DNA of 64,000 nucleotides, from assembly GCF_000721235.1 (NCBI RefSeq), contig NZ_JOFH01000002.1:186001-250000 (forward strand). Reading direction: 5' to 3'. Origin of the DNA: Streptomyces olivaceus. Its GTDB lineage: Bacteria > Actinomycetota > Actinomycetes > Streptomycetales > Streptomycetaceae. The notes under the pieces are model-generated. The model did not search any database. It was not told where the DNA came from and saw nothing but the letters and a program-made list of their open reading frames with translations. The translations under genes were made by a program, and so were the position numbers. Positions 27,859 to 37,713 of the stretch are shown in pieces; position 1 is the first letter of the stretch, and each line of letters opens with the position of its first letter.

Positions 27859-28070
27859 GCCTGGTGCCTCCTGGTGCGGGGTGGTGCCTGGGGAATGGAG
27901 CGGATCTCCACTCGGGCCAACGTTCGAACGGGTACGGGAGTGCCCGCCCCAGAAGGTACGCGTGGTGGCCTCCGGAGTGTCAGTGCCGAGGCATAGACTT
28001 CGACGCCGACCCCCCGGACCGACCGCAGCCCGTCGCCCGTCCGTCACGTACTTCCCTGAGGAGGCCGAAC

Positions 28071-31000
28071 GTGTCCAAGCCGCCGTTCACGCACCTGCAC
28101 GTCCACACCCAGTACTCCATGCTGGACGGCGCCGCGCGGCTCAAGGACATGTTCAACGCCTGCAATGAAATGGGCATGTCGCACATCGCCATGTCCGACC
28201 ACGGCAACCTGCACGGGGCGTACGACTTCTTCCACTCCGCGACCAAGGCCGGGGTCACCCCGATCATCGGGATCGAGGCGTACGTCGCCCCCGAGTCGCG
28301 GCGCAACAAGCGCAAGATCCGATGGGGCCAGCCGCACCAGAAGCGGGACGACGTCTCCGGTTCCGGCGGTTACACCCACAAGACGATGTGGGCGACGAAC
28401 AGCAAGGGCCTGCACAACCTCTTCCGCCTCTCCTCGGACGCCTACGCCGAGGGCTGGCTGCAGAAGTGGCCGCGGATGGACAAGGAGACCATCTCCCAGT
28501 GGTCCGAGGGCATCGTCGCCTCCACCGGCTGCCCCTCGGGCGAGGTCCAGACCCGGCTGCGCCTCGGCCACTTCGACGAGGCGGTGAAGGCGGCCGCCGA
28601 CTACCAGGACATCTTCGGCAAGGACCGGTACTTCCTGGAGCTGATGGACCACGGCATCGACATCGAGCACCGGGTGCGCGAGGACCTGCTGCGGATCGGC
28701 AAGAAGCTCGGCATCCCGCCGCTGGTCACCAACGACTCGCACTACACGTACGCGCACGAGGCGACCGCCCACGACGCGCTGCTGTGCATCCAGACCGGCA
28801 AGAACCTCTCCGACCCGGACCGCTTCCGCTTCGACGGCACCGGTTACTACCTGAAGTCGACGGACGAGATGTACGCGGTCGACTCCTCCGACGCCTGGCA
28901 GGAGGGCTGCGCCAACACGCGCCTGATCGCCGAGATGGTCGACACCACCGGCATGTTCGAGAAGCGCGACCTCATGCCGAAGTTCGACATCCCCGACGGC
29001 TTCACCGAGGTCACCTGGTTCCAGGAGGAGGTCCGCCGCGGCATGGAGCGCCGCTTCGCGGGCCAGGTGCCCGAGGACCGCCAGAAGCAGGCCGAGTACG
29101 AGATGGACGTCATCATCCAGATGGGGTTCCCGGGCTACTTCCTCGTGGTGGCCGACTTCATCATGTGGGCCAAGAACCAGGGCATCGCGGTCGGCCCCGG
29201 CCGAGGCTCCGCGGCCGGTTCGATCGTGGCGTACGCGATGGGCATCACCGACCTCGACCCCATCCCGCACGGCCTGATCTTCGAGCGGTTCCTCAACCCC
29301 GAGCGCCTCTCCATGCCCGACGTCGACATCGACTTCGACGAGCGCAGGCGCGTCGAGGTGATCAGGTACGTGACGGAGAAGTACGGCGCCGACAAGGTCG
29401 CCATGATCGGCACGTACGGCAAGATCAAGGCGAAGAACGCCATCAAGGACTCCGCGCGCGTCCTCGGCTACCCGTACGCGATGGGCGACCGCCTCACCAA
29501 GGCGATGCCCGCCGACGTCCTCGGCAAGGGCATCGACCTCAACGGCATCACCGACCCCACGCACCCGCGCTACAGCGAGGCCGGCGAGATCCGCGGGATG
29601 TACGAGGCGGAGCCGGACGTCAAGAAGGTCATCGACACCGCCAAGGGCGTCGAGGGCCTGGTGAGGCAGATGGGCGTGCACGCCGCCGGCGTCATCATGT
29701 CCAGCGAGCCCATCGTCGACCACGCCCCGCTCTGGGTGCGCCACACGGACGGCGTGACCATCACCCAGTGGGACTACCCGCAGTGCGAGTCGCTCGGCCT
29801 GCTGAAGATGGACTTCCTGGGCCTGCGCAACCTGACGATCATGGACGACGCCGTCAAGATGGTGAAGTCCAACAAGGGCATCGACCTCGACCTGCTCTCC
29901 CTGCCGCTGGACGACCCCACGACCTTCGAACTCCTCCAGCGCGGCGACACGCTCGGCGTCTTCCAGTTCGACGGCGGACCGATGCGGTCCCTGCTGCGGC
30001 TGATGAAGCCCGACAACTTCGAGGACATCTCCGCCGTCTCCGCCCTCTACCGTCCCGGCCCCATGGGCATGGACTCGCACACCAACTACGCGCTGCGCAA
30101 GAACGGCCTCCAGGAGATCACGCCGATCCACAAGGACCTGGCGGAGCCCCTGGAGGAGGTCCTGTCCGTCACCTACGGCCTGATCGTCTACCAGGAGCAG
30201 GTGCAGAAGGCCGCCCAGATCATCGCCGGCTACTCGCTCGGCGAGGCCGACATCCTGCGCCGCGTGATGGGCAAGAAGAAGCCCGACGAACTGGCGAAGA
30301 ACTTCGTCCTCTTCCAGGCGGGCGCCCGGAAGAACGGCTACAGCGACGAGGCCATCCAGGCCCTGTGGGACGTGCTGGTCCCCTTCGCCGGCTACGCCTT
30401 CAACAAGGCGCACTCCGCCGCGTACGGGCTGGTCTCGTACTGGACCGGCTACCTGAAGGCGAACTACCCGGCCGAGTACATGGCCGCCCTGCTGACCTCG
30501 GTCAAGGACGACAAGGACAAGTCGGCCGTCTACCTCAACGAGTGCCGGCGCATGGGCATCAAGGTGCTGCCGCCCAACGTCAACGAGTCCATGTCGAACT
30601 TCGCCGCGCAGGGCGACGACGTGATCCTCTTCGGCCTCTCCGCCGTGCGCAACGTCGGCACCAACGTGGTCGAGTCGATCATCAGGTGCCGCAAGGCCAA
30701 GGGGAAGTACGGATCGTTCCCGGACTACCTGGACAAGGTGGAGGCGGTCGTCTGCAACAAGCGGACGACGGAGTCGCTGATCAAGGCCGGCGCCTTCGAC
30801 GAGATGGGCCACACCCGCAAGGGCCTCACCGCGCAGTACGAACCGATGATCGACAACGTGGTCGCGGTCAAGCGCAAGGAGGCCGAGGGGCAGTTCGACC
30901 TCTTCGGCGGCATGGGCGACGAGCAGAACGACGAGCCGGGCTTCGGCCTGGACGTCGTCTTCGGCGAGGACGAGTGGGAGAAGACCTACCTGCTCGCCCA

Positions 31001-31610
31001 GGAGCGAGAGATGCTCGGTCTCTACGTCTCCGACCACCCGCTCTTCGGCCTGGAGCACGTGCTGTCCGACAAGGCCGACGCGGGCATCTCCCAGCTCACC
31101 GGCGGTGACTTCGGCGACGGCGCGGTCGTCACCATCGGCGGCATCATCTCGGGCCTGCAGCGCAAGATGACCAAGCAGGGCAACGCCTGGGCCATCGCCA
31201 CCGTCGAGGACCTGGCCGGTTCCCTGGAGTGCATGTTCTTCCCGGCTACCTACCAGCTGGTCTCCACCCAACTGGTCGAGGACGCCGTGGTGTTCGTCAA
31301 GGGGCGGCTGGACAAGCGCGAGGACGTCCCCCGGCTGGTCGCGATGGAGCTGATGATCCCCGACCTGTCCAACGCGGGCGCCAACGCCCCCGTCGTCCTC
31401 ACCATCCCGGCCACCCGCGTCACCCCGCCGATGGTCAGCCGCCTCGGCGAGATCCTCACCCACCACCGGGGCGACAGCGAGGTGCGGATCAAGCTCCAGG
31501 GGCCGACGAAGACCACGGTGCTGCGCCTGGACCGGCACCGGGTGAAGCCGGACCCCGCCCTGTTCGGCGACCTCAAGGTGCTGCTCGGAGCGTCCTGCCT
31601 GGCGGGCTGA
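28071..31610 (+). CDS. dnaE: DNA polymerase III alpha subunit
   Basis: Main replicative polymerase, 1179 aa. Order: PHP domain starting FTHLHVHTQYSMLDG, the polymerase palm with PGRGSAAGS (about 378-386) and the catalytic Asp residues of PDVDIDFDERRR (about 417-428), GVHAAGVIM, the beta-clamp-binding segment QFDLFGGMG (about 942-950), and an OB-fold near the C-terminus (VTIGGIISGLQRKM). GTG 28071 follows GAGGAGG at 28059. A TAGACT -10-like box lies at 27994-27999. Length and starts fit the family well. Confidence 0.98.
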   Translation: MSKPPFTHLHVHTQYSMLDGAARLKDMFNACNEMGMSHIAMSDHGNLHGAYDFFHSATKAGVTPIIGIEAYVAPESRRNKRKIRWGQPHQKRDDVSGSGGYTHKTMWATNSKGLHNLFRLSSDAYAEGWLQKWPRMDKETISQWSEGIVASTGCPSGEVQTRLRLGHFDEAVKAAADYQDIFGKDRYFLELMDHGIDIEHRVREDLLRIGKKLGIPPLVTNDSHYTYAHEATAHDALLCIQTGKNLSDPDRFRFDGTGYYLKSTDEMYAVDSSDAWQEGCANTRLIAEMVDTTGMFEKRDLMPKFDIPDGFTEVTWFQEEVRRGMERRFAGQVPEDRQKQAEYEMDVIIQMGFPGYFLVVADFIMWAKNQGIAVGPGRGSAAGSIVAYAMGITDLDPIPHGLIFERFLNPERLSMPDVDIDFDERRRVEVIRYVTEKYGADKVAMIGTYGKIKAKNAIKDSARVLGYPYAMGDRLTKAMPADVLGKGIDLNGITDPTHPRYSEAGEIRGMYEAEPDVKKVIDTAKGVEGLVRQMGVHAAGVIMSSEPIVDHAPLWVRHTDGVTITQWDYPQCESLGLLKMDFLGLRNLTIMDDAVKMVKSNKGIDLDLLSLPLDDPTTFELLQRGDTLGVFQFDGGPMRSLLRLMKPDNFEDISAVSALYRPGPMGMDSHTNYALRKNGLQEITPIHKDLAEPLEEVLSVTYGLIVYQEQVQKAAQIIAGYSLGEADILRRVMGKKKPDELAKNFVLFQAGARKNGYSDEAIQALWDVLVPFAGYAFNKAHSAAYGLVSYWTGYLKANYPAEYMAALLTSVKDDKDKSAVYLNECRRMGIKVLPPNVNESMSNFAAQGDDVILFGLSAVRNVGTNVVESIIRCRKAKGKYGSFPDYLDKVEAVVCNKRTTESLIKAGAFDEMGHTRKGLTAQYEPMIDNVVAVKRKEAEGQFDLFGGMGDEQNDEPGFGLDVVFGEDEWEKTYLLAQEREMLGLYVSDHPLFGLEHVLSDKADAGISQLTGGDFGDGAVVTIGGIISGLQRKMTKQGNAWAIATVEDLAGSLECMFFPATYQLVSTQLVEDAVVFVKGRLDKREDVPRLVAMELMIPDLSNAGANAPVVLTIPATRVTPPMVSRLGEILTHHRGDSEVRIKLQGPTKTTVLRLDRHRVKPDPALFGDLKVLLGASCLAG

Positions 31611-31670
31611 GCGGGGCGACAGACCCTAGGAGAGGCGAAGAACGGGCGAGGAGAGGCTGAGGAAGCGAGC

Positions 31671-31704
31671 GAGGGGCGCACCCGGTCCGCCGGGTGCGCC
31701 CCTC
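31671..31704. terminator. Bidirectional terminator after dnaE
   Basis: Perfect 15-bp stem GAGGGGCGCACCCGG / CCGGGTGCGCCCCTC with a 4-nt loop. It lies between dnaE and the convergent 55-aa gene. Confidence 0.88.
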
Positions 31705-31743
31705 GGCGCGGTGCGGTGGCCGCAACGGCCCCTGCCGCGGATG

Positions 31744-31911
31744 TCAGTTGTGGCCGAAGCGCTTCTGCCGCTTGCGGGAGGCCGGGTCGCCGGGCGTCGT
31801 CAGCTGCGGGGAGTGCTGCTCCTCGCGGGTCGGCACGGACGACTCGGCGGCCTGTGCGGCGCGCTCGGACTGGGGCTGCTTACGATCACGGTTGCTCTTG
31901 TTCTTGGCCAT
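31744..31911 (-). CDS. 55-aa basic protein of unknown function
   Basis: Starts MAKNKSNRDRKQPQ and ends SRKRQKRFGHN; it has no membrane segment and is rich in Lys, Arg and Gln, so it may bind nucleic acid or be intrinsically disordered. Support for a real gene: a strong AGGAGGT ribosome-binding site eight bases before ATG 31911 on the minus strand, an ordinary GC-rich third-position pattern, and a shared terminator with dnaE. Its function cannot be stated. Confidence 0.78.
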   Translation of the reverse strand: MAKNKSNRDRKQPQSERAAQAAESSVPTREEQHSPQLTTPGDPASRKRQKRFGHN

Positions 31912-32139
31912 GGTGATCTACCTCCTGAGGGGGATCTAGGGGCCAGGGCCGGTTTCAGATTCACACAGCCCAACAAAGAACGCATATCGGGCAATTACCG
32001 TGTGTGACGCGGGATGCCGGGGTACCGGGCAGGAAGACGCACTGCGGAAACGCCACGCCGAAGATCGAGTTCGGGCCGTTAACCTCCGCGTGGTCGGGCA
32101 GACTCGAAGGAAGCCCGAAGCAAACCTCCCGGAAAGAGG

Positions 32140-33366
32140 GTGGACCGCGTGGACCGCTGCATCGTCCTGGTGGACGCCGGGTATCTGCTGGGTGCCGCCG
32201 CGAGCCTCCTGGCCGGAGAGCCCTCGCGCTCACGCATCACCGTCGACCACGCCGCCCTGATCCAGGGCCTGCGCGACCGCGCCGAGTCGGACACGCGGCA
32301 GCCCCTGCTGCGCATCTACTGGTTCGACGGCGCCCCCGACCGCGTCCCGCAGCCCGAACACCGCCGCCTGCGCGTGATGCCCCGGGTCACCGTCCGGCTC
32401 GGCGCCCTCACCCGCAGCGACGGCCGCTGGGCGCAGAAGGGCGTCGACGCGGCGATGCACGCCGAGCTGACCGAGCTGGCCCGCAACCGCGCCTGCTCCG
32501 ACGTCGTCCTGGTGACCGGCGACGGCGACCTGCTGCCGGGCATGATGGCCGCCAAGGAGCACGGCGTCGCCGTCCATCTATGGGCCGTCCAGGCCGCCGA
32601 CGGCGACTACAACCAGTCCGAGGACCTGGTCGCCGAGGCCGACGAGCGGCGCGTCCTGGACCGGGTGTGGATCACCAAGGCCGTACGCGCCAAGGAGATC
32701 GGCGGCATCTGCGCGCCGCCGCCCGTGCCCCGCCCCGAGATCGCCGCGATCCTCTCCGCGCCGCTGCCCGAGTCCGCCCTGTCCACCGCGCCCCCGGAGC
32801 GGCCCGCCGAGGAACCGGAACACCCGACCACGGCCCCCGCCGCGCGCAACGGCGCCGGGGAGCGCGTACCGCCCGCCAAGGGCGTTCCCACCCCCAAGGA
32901 CCTCGCCGCCCTGCGCGCCCCCGGCGCCCACCCGGCCCCGCCGCCGGCCAGCGCCACCCTGCGCTGGTCCTCCGACAAGGGCTGGGTCGACCGGCCCGCC
33001 GCCGAGCCGGCCGAGGCCGCGTCGCTGCCGACCCTGGCCCAGCTCACCACGGCCGAGCAGCGCTGGGCCGACCGCGAGGAGGACATCACCACGGTCGGCG
33101 GCGACCCGTACGAGGTCGGGCAGGTCTTCGCCCGCCGCTGGCTCGAACGCCTGGGCGACCACGGCCACCTGCAGAAACTCTCCGGGATGTACCCGCGCAT
33201 CCCGCACCGCGTCGACGGGGAGCTGCTGCGCTACGCGGCCCGCTTCGGGCTGCTGGCCCACAAGGACGACCAGATCGACGAGCACGACCGGTACGCGATC
33301 CGGGCCGGTTTCTGGCGGGAGATCGACGTGCGGACGGCCACCGAACGCACTCCCGGGCCCGAGTGA
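32140..33366 (+). CDS. NYN-domain (PIN-like) putative ribonuclease
   Basis: 408 aa. Residues 1-170 form an NYN domain with acidic residues in the expected places: LVDAGYLLG (about 10), QKGVDAAMHAEL (about 103) and DVVLVTGDGDLLPGM (about 121-135). The NYN fold is known for metal-dependent RNA cleavage. A Pro/Ala-rich linker (about 195-300) leads to a C-terminal helical domain (VGQVFARRWLERLGDHG). GTG 32140 is the longest start; GTG 32149 is better spaced from GGAAAGAGGG. Target RNA unknown. Confidence 0.85.
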   Translation: MDRVDRCIVLVDAGYLLGAAASLLAGEPSRSRITVDHAALIQGLRDRAESDTRQPLLRIYWFDGAPDRVPQPEHRRLRVMPRVTVRLGALTRSDGRWAQKGVDAAMHAELTELARNRACSDVVLVTGDGDLLPGMMAAKEHGVAVHLWAVQAADGDYNQSEDLVAEADERRVLDRVWITKAVRAKEIGGICAPPPVPRPEIAAILSAPLPESALSTAPPERPAEEPEHPTTAPAARNGAGERVPPAKGVPTPKDLAALRAPGAHPAPPPASATLRWSSDKGWVDRPAAEPAEAASLPTLAQLTTAEQRWADREEDITTVGGDPYEVGQVFARRWLERLGDHGHLQKLSGMYPRIPHRVDGELLRYAARFGLLAHKDDQIDEHDRYAIRAGFWREIDVRTATERTPGPE

Positions 33367-33499
33367 GCCCCGCCCGGCCCGGCCCACCGGCGGCCCGCCG
33401 GCCGTCTGCCGCCCGCTCCCGGCGCCGCCCGGCTGAATCGACACTTATGGGCGGACCCGGGAGCGGGCGCAGGGGACCGACCCCGTAGTCTCGTCCCTT

Positions 33500-34519
33500 G
33501 TGAGTACGCGTGCGGCACAGGCATCTCGACCCGGTGGCGGTGCCGTGTGCGCGGTGCGCGGACTGACCAAGACCTATCCGGCGGTACGCGGCAGACGCGG
33601 CGTTCCCGCCACCCCCGAGGTGCGGGCCACCGACGACGTCACCCTGGACATCCGGCGCGGTGAGATCTTCGGGCTGCTCGGCCCCAACGGTGCCGGCAAG
33701 TCCACCCTCGTGCGCCAGCTCACCGGCCTGATGCGGCCCGACCACGGCAGCGTGGAGATCCTCGGCCACGACATCGTGCGCCACCCCGAGCGGGCCGCGC
33801 GGATCCTCGCCTACCTCGGGCAGGATTCCAGCGCCCTCGACGAGCTGACCGTCTCGCTCGCCGCCGAGACCACCGGGCGGCTGCGCGGTCTGGAGGTGCG
33901 CCGGGCCCGCGCCGAGCGCGACGCCGTCCTCGACGAACTCGGGCTCGCCGCGCTCGCCGGCCGCCCGCTCAGGAAGCTCTCCGGCGGCCAGCGCCGACTC
34001 GCCTGCTTCGCCGCCGCGCTCGTGGGGGAGCGCCCGCTGCTGGTCCTGGACGAGCCGACCACCGGCATGGACCCGGTGGCCCGGCGCGCGGTCTGGGCGG
34101 CCGTGGACCGGCGGCGCGCGGAGTACGGCACCACCGTGCTGCTCGTCACCCACAACGTCATCGAGGCCGAGACCGTCCTCGACCGGGTCGCCGTCCTCGA
34201 CCGGGGACGCGTGATCGCCTGCGACACGCCCTCCGGCCTCAAGGAGCGGGTCGCGGGCGAGGTCCGCGTCGACCTGGTCTGGCGCGAGAGCGCCCCGCTG
34301 CACGTCCCGGAGGTCGCCGCCCTGCGCGACCGCGCCGTGGAGTCGGGACGCCGCTGGACGCTGCGGCTCGCCCCCGAGGAGGCCCGCACGGTCGTCGCCA
34401 CCGTCACCGGCGGCGCCGCCTTCGCCGCCCTCGACGACTTCACCCTGGCCACGCCCAGCCTGGAGGACGTCTACCTGGCGCTGGGCGGCGCCGCGCGGCA
34501 GGGGCTGGTGAGGGCTTGA
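33500..34519 (+). CDS. ABC transporter ATP-binding protein
   Basis: 339 aa. Walker A GPNGAGKST (about residues 62-70), Q-loop region, signature LSGGQRR (about 158-164), Walker B LLVLDEPTTGMDP and H-loop THN are all intact. The C-terminal part ends with a typical exporter extension (LEDVYLALGG). It belongs to the ABC-2/drug exporter (DrrA-like) group and is paired with the overlapping permease. Substrate not predictable. Confidence 0.93.
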   Translation: MSTRAAQASRPGGGAVCAVRGLTKTYPAVRGRRGVPATPEVRATDDVTLDIRRGEIFGLLGPNGAGKSTLVRQLTGLMRPDHGSVEILGHDIVRHPERAARILAYLGQDSSALDELTVSLAAETTGRLRGLEVRRARAERDAVLDELGLAALAGRPLRKLSGGQRRLACFAAALVGERPLLVLDEPTTGMDPVARRAVWAAVDRRRAEYGTTVLLVTHNVIEAETVLDRVAVLDRGRVIACDTPSGLKERVAGEVRVDLVWRESAPLHVPEVAALRDRAVESGRRWTLRLAPEEARTVVATVTGGAAFAALDDFTLATPSLEDVYLALGGAARQGLVRA

Positions 34520-35478
34520 GCACGCCAGCGGTGAGAACACCGGCCGCCGCATCCGTACCCGAGAGGGCGAGCGCACCCGGCCGGGCGAACGACCCCGCGA
34601 GGTCGGGCGAACCCGGCAGGGCGACCGCTTCGATGGACCCTAACGAAGGGGAGCTGCGCGACGTGAGTGTCGTATCCGCCGATGTCCTGCCGGGCGGCGC
34701 CCTGGCCGTCGAGGAGCAGGGTGCGGCCGAGCTGTCGCCCCGGGCACGGCTGTGGCCTTCCCTGGTGGCCGTGTACCGGGCTCAGCTGTCCCGGGCGCGG
34801 GTCGCGCGCATCCCGCTGCTGTTCGTCGCCACCTTCCAGTCGATCGGCATCATGATCCTGATGCGCGGCGTCGTGGACGGCGGCGGCGAGGCGCGGGCGG
34901 TGGTCGCCGGTTCGGCGGTACTCGTCGTCGCCTTCGTGGCGCTGAACCTCCTGGCCCAGTACTTCGGCCAGCTGCGCGCCAACGGCGGCCTCGACCACTA
35001 CGCCACGCTGCCCGTGCCGCCGGCCGCGGTGGTGCTGGGCGCGGCGGGCGCGTACGCGTCGTTCACCGTGCCCGGGACCGTGGTGACGGCGGTCTTCGGC
35101 TGCCTGCTGTTCGGGCTGCCGATGACCCATCTGTGGGTGCTGGTGGCCGTCATCCCGCTGGCCGGCGCCGCGCTCGCCGGACTGGGCGCCGCCCTCGGCC
35201 TGCTCGCGCCCCGGCCCGAGTTCGCCACGCTGCTGGGCCAGCTCGGCATGTCGGCGGCGCTGCTGCTCGGCGTGCTGCCGGCCGAGCGGCTGCCGGAGGT
35301 CGTCCGGCTGGCCCGGGACCTGCTGCCCTCCACATACGGCGTCGAGGCCTTCGCCCGTACGTTCGGCGGCGATCCGGACTGGGCCCTCGTCCTCGGCGAC
35401 CTGGCGGTGTGCGCCGTCGTCGGTGTGATCTCGCTGGCCGTCGCGACCTGGGCGTACCGCAGAGCGGCCGTCCGGTGA
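34516..35478 (+). CDS. ABC-2 type transporter permease
   Basis: Membrane partner of the preceding ATPase, with six hydrophobic segments between about residues 95 and 315. TTG 34516 overlaps the ATPase stop (TTGA) and gives 320 aa, but the first 49 residues are low-complexity. GTG 34663, behind GGGGAG, is an equally good start and would give 271 aa. The start is therefore uncertain; the gene itself is not. Confidence 0.88.
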   Translation: MSTPAVRTPAAASVPERASAPGRANDPARSGEPGRATASMDPNEGELRDVSVVSADVLPGGALAVEEQGAAELSPRARLWPSLVAVYRAQLSRARVARIPLLFVATFQSIGIMILMRGVVDGGGEARAVVAGSAVLVVAFVALNLLAQYFGQLRANGGLDHYATLPVPPAAVVLGAAGAYASFTVPGTVVTAVFGCLLFGLPMTHLWVLVAVIPLAGAALAGLGAALGLLAPRPEFATLLGQLGMSAALLLGVLPAERLPEVVRLARDLLPSTYGVEAFARTFGGDPDWALVLGDLAVCAVVGVISLAVATWAYRRAAVR

Positions 35479-35512
35479 CGCGCGGCACAGGCACGTTTGG
35501 CACGATGGCGGG

Positions 35513-36214
35513 GTGACCGCACCTCTGACTCCGCCACCACCACCGAACGAAGGCCCGCCGTACCGGGGCGGGCCGGTGCCGCCGCCCGCCGGTGCGCACG
35601 CCTCGGGGGCCGCGGCCGGTTCCCCGTACGAATCTCACGGCGAACAGGACGGCCCCGGGATGTTGACCGAAGTGCGGCAGGCCGTCGTGACCGCACTGGC
35701 GGTCACGCTCTCGGGCGCGCTCCTCGGCGTGCTGTGGTGGAAGCTGGCCCCGAGCGTGCCGCTGGTCGGCACGGTGGTCGACGGCCGCTGGTTCGTCTAC
35801 CTCAAGGACTCCGAGGGCGAGCAGGCGATCGCGGTCGACGGAACGTTCACGCTGCTCGCGCTGGCGTTCGGAGCGCTCAGCGCGGTGGTGCTCTTCCTGC
35901 TGCGCCGGCGCGGGGGAGTGCCGCTGGTGGCGGCCCTCGGCGTCGGTGGGCTGCTCGGGTCGCTGCTGGCGTGGCGGCTCGGGGTGTGGCTCGGGCCGAC
36001 CGAGGACGTGATCGCCCACGCGCAGGACGTCGGCGAAGGGGTGACGTTCACGGCGCCGCTGAGGCTGGGCGCGAAGGGGGCGCTGCTGGCGTGGTCGCTG
36101 GCGGGGCTGGTGGTGCATCTGGGGCTGACGGGGTTGTTCGGGCCGCGGGATCCGGAGCCGGATCCCTGGCCGGCGCCGGCCCCTCCGGGGGGTGCGGGGG
36201 GTATGGGGGGCTGA
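35513..36214 (+). CDS. DUF2567-like membrane protein
   Basis: 233 aa: Pro-rich cytoplasmic start of about 45 residues, then four hydrophobic segments with a conserved-looking extracellular loop (DGRWFVYLKDSEGEQAIAVDG). This pattern fits the actinobacterial DUF2567 group from memory; the assignment is tentative. It is 34 nt after the permease and could be in the same transcript. Confidence 0.75.
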   Translation: MTAPLTPPPPPNEGPPYRGGPVPPPAGAHASGAAAGSPYESHGEQDGPGMLTEVRQAVVTALAVTLSGALLGVLWWKLAPSVPLVGTVVDGRWFVYLKDSEGEQAIAVDGTFTLLALAFGALSAVVLFLLRRRGGVPLVAALGVGGLLGSLLAWRLGVWLGPTEDVIAHAQDVGEGVTFTAPLRLGAKGALLAWSLAGLVVHLGLTGLFGPRDPEPDPWPAPAPPGGAGGMGG

Positions 36215-36283
36215 CGTTTCTCGGTGCCCGGGGTGGGTGCGGGGTGCCCCGGCGGGGCGGCGTTGCCTTGGCGCCCTGGGTGG

Positions 36284-36396
36284 GTGCGGGGCGGGGGTGG
36301 GGTGCGCGGCCCGGCGCTTGCGGGGCGCCGCTGCGCCCACCCGTGCCGCCCCAGCGGCACGACTGCCCGCAGCGGCGCGGCACGACTGCCCGCAGC
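36284..36396. repeat. 113-bp intergenic repeat, copy A
   Basis: Matches copy B (38848-38960) in the same orientation at 110 of 113 positions. Within it GGCACGACTGCCCGCAG occurs twice in tandem, separated by CGGCGC. It lies between convergent genes and has potential to fold. I have the impression that such sequences recur in other Streptomyces genomes, but cannot check that. Confidence 0.9.
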
Positions 36397-36435
36397 TCGG
36401 GCGGCACTGCTGCCCGTGGCAGTGCGGTCTCTGAA

Positions 36436-36948
36436 TCAGGGCGTGCGGGCGATCGGGGACAGGGTCGCCGATGTCAGGGTGGTGAGGTCGGTGGGGGAGA
36501 GCTCGACCTCCAGGCCCCGGCGGCCCGCCGAGACGCAGATCGTGGCGTGCGACGCCGCCGACGCGTCCAGGACCGTCGGCAGCCGCTTGCGCTGGCCCAG
36601 CGGAGAGATCCCGCCGCGCACGTAGCCCGTGGTCCGCTCGGCCAGCGCCGGGTCCGCCATCGCCGCGCGCTTGCCGCCCAGCGCGGCCGCCAGCGCCTTG
36701 AGGTCCAGCTGGCCCGCCACGGGTACCACCGCGACCGTGAGAGCACCGTCGACGTCCGCCACCAGCGTCTTGAACACCCGGTCGGGGGACACTCCCATCG
36801 CCTCGGCCGCCTCCTCGCCGTAGGACGGATGGGCCGGATCGTGCTCGTAGGAGTGGACCGTGTACGCCACTGCGGCCGCCGTCAGCGCCACCGTCGCGGG
36901 CGTGCCGCCGGACTGCTGCTTCTTCGCCTTGCCGGGCTTCTTCGCCAT
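36436..36948 (-). CDS. ybaK: YbaK/EbsC-type aminoacyl-tRNA deacylase
   Basis: 170 aa. The YbaK fold is seen from PDRVFKTLVADVDG (with the invariant Lys, about residue 60) to GGISPLGQRKRLPTVLD. Family members hydrolyse mischarged Cys-tRNA-Pro. The first 20 residues are Lys/Gly-rich. Third gene of a tight minus-strand operon, 13 nt after the Lon-domain gene. Confidence 0.92.
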   Translation of the reverse strand: MAKKPGKAKKQQSGGTPATVALTAAAVAYTVHSYEHDPAHPSYGEEAAEAMGVSPDRVFKTLVADVDGALTVAVVPVAGQLDLKALAAALGGKRAAMADPALAERTTGYVRGGISPLGQRKRLPTVLDASAASHATICVSAGRRGLEVELSPTDLTTLTSATLSPIARTP

Positions 36949-36961
36949 GCGGGCCGGTACC

Positions 36962-37702
36962 TCAGTTGAGACTCGTCGGGCCGCGCGTCAGTTCCTGTGC
37001 GGGCAGGGACGGCAGCGTACGGATGATGGACGTCTCGGAGCGGAGGAGTCTCAGCTCGTCCCGCAGGCGCGAGGCCGTGTCGGGGGCCTGGAGCAGACGC
37101 TGCTTCGTCGGCGTGTCCAGCATCATCGCGGCGGCGACCAGGTAGGAGACCACGCCCGGTTCGTCGGGCAGGTCGGCGCCGGTCGCCAGCGACCGCTCAC
37201 GGGCCCCGGCCAGCCGCTTCTGGTACTGGCGGAAGGACCGCAGTACGCCCTCGGCCAGCGCGCCCGCCTCGTCGCCGGGATCCTCGGGCAGCGGCTCCAG
37301 TTCGGCCGTCAGGAAGGGGCCCGAGGCGTCGACGGAGGTCAGGCGCACCCGGCTGGTGCCGGTCGCCAGCACCTCGAACGTGCCGTCGGCCCGTTCGCGG
37401 ATCGTCGCCGCGTCCGCGATGCAGCCCACCTTGTGGAACGCCTTGAGCGGGTCCTTGCCGAAGCCCGCCGCGGCCCCGCGCTCCGGGGCGGCCGTCGGGT
37501 CGGGCAGGCCGGGTGCGCTCTGCGCCACCTCGTGGCCGTCACGGATCGTCACGACGGCGAACCGGCGCGGTTCGTCCTCGGGGGTCTTCAGCAACTCGCG
37601 CATCATGGCGCGATAGCGCTCCTCGAAGATGTTGAGCGGAAGCACCAGCCCCGGGAACAGAACGGAGTTCAGGGGGAAGAGGGGGAGCCGGACGGTGGTC
37701 AC
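36962..37702 (-). CDS. Lon N-terminal (LonN) domain protein
   Basis: 246 aa. It consists of a LON substrate-binding domain only: LPLFPLNSVLFPGLVLPLNIFE in two parts from residue 5, EERYRAMM, and GCIADAATIRERADG. No AAA or protease domain follows, so it is not Lon itself. GTG 37702 gives the family start. It is preceded by an unknown gene (11 nt) and followed by ybaK (13 nt), suggesting one operon. Confidence 0.9.
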   Translation of the reverse strand: MTTVRLPLFPLNSVLFPGLVLPLNIFEERYRAMMRELLKTPEDEPRRFAVVTIRDGHEVAQSAPGLPDPTAAPERGAAAGFGKDPLKAFHKVGCIADAATIRERADGTFEVLATGTSRVRLTSVDASGPFLTAELEPLPEDPGDEAGALAEGVLRSFRQYQKRLAGARERSLATGADLPDEPGVVSYLVAAAMMLDTPTKQRLLQAPDTASRLRDELRLLRSETSIIRTLPSLPAQELTRGPTSLN

Positions 37703-37713
37703 GACGCAGAAGC

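Noticed and set aside
28044..31538. 1164-codon minus-strand open frame across dnaE
   Set aside because: Composition is Val/Asp/Gly/His-rich shadow of dnaE; it has no family motifs and no ribosome-binding site.
31711..32007. 98-codon + strand frame downstream of dnaE
   Set aside because: It is antisense to the 55-aa gene, which has a far better ribosome-binding site and composition.
36962..37702. ATP-dependent protease Lon
   Set aside because: Only the N-terminal substrate-binding domain is present; length 246 aa leaves no room for AAA or protease domains.
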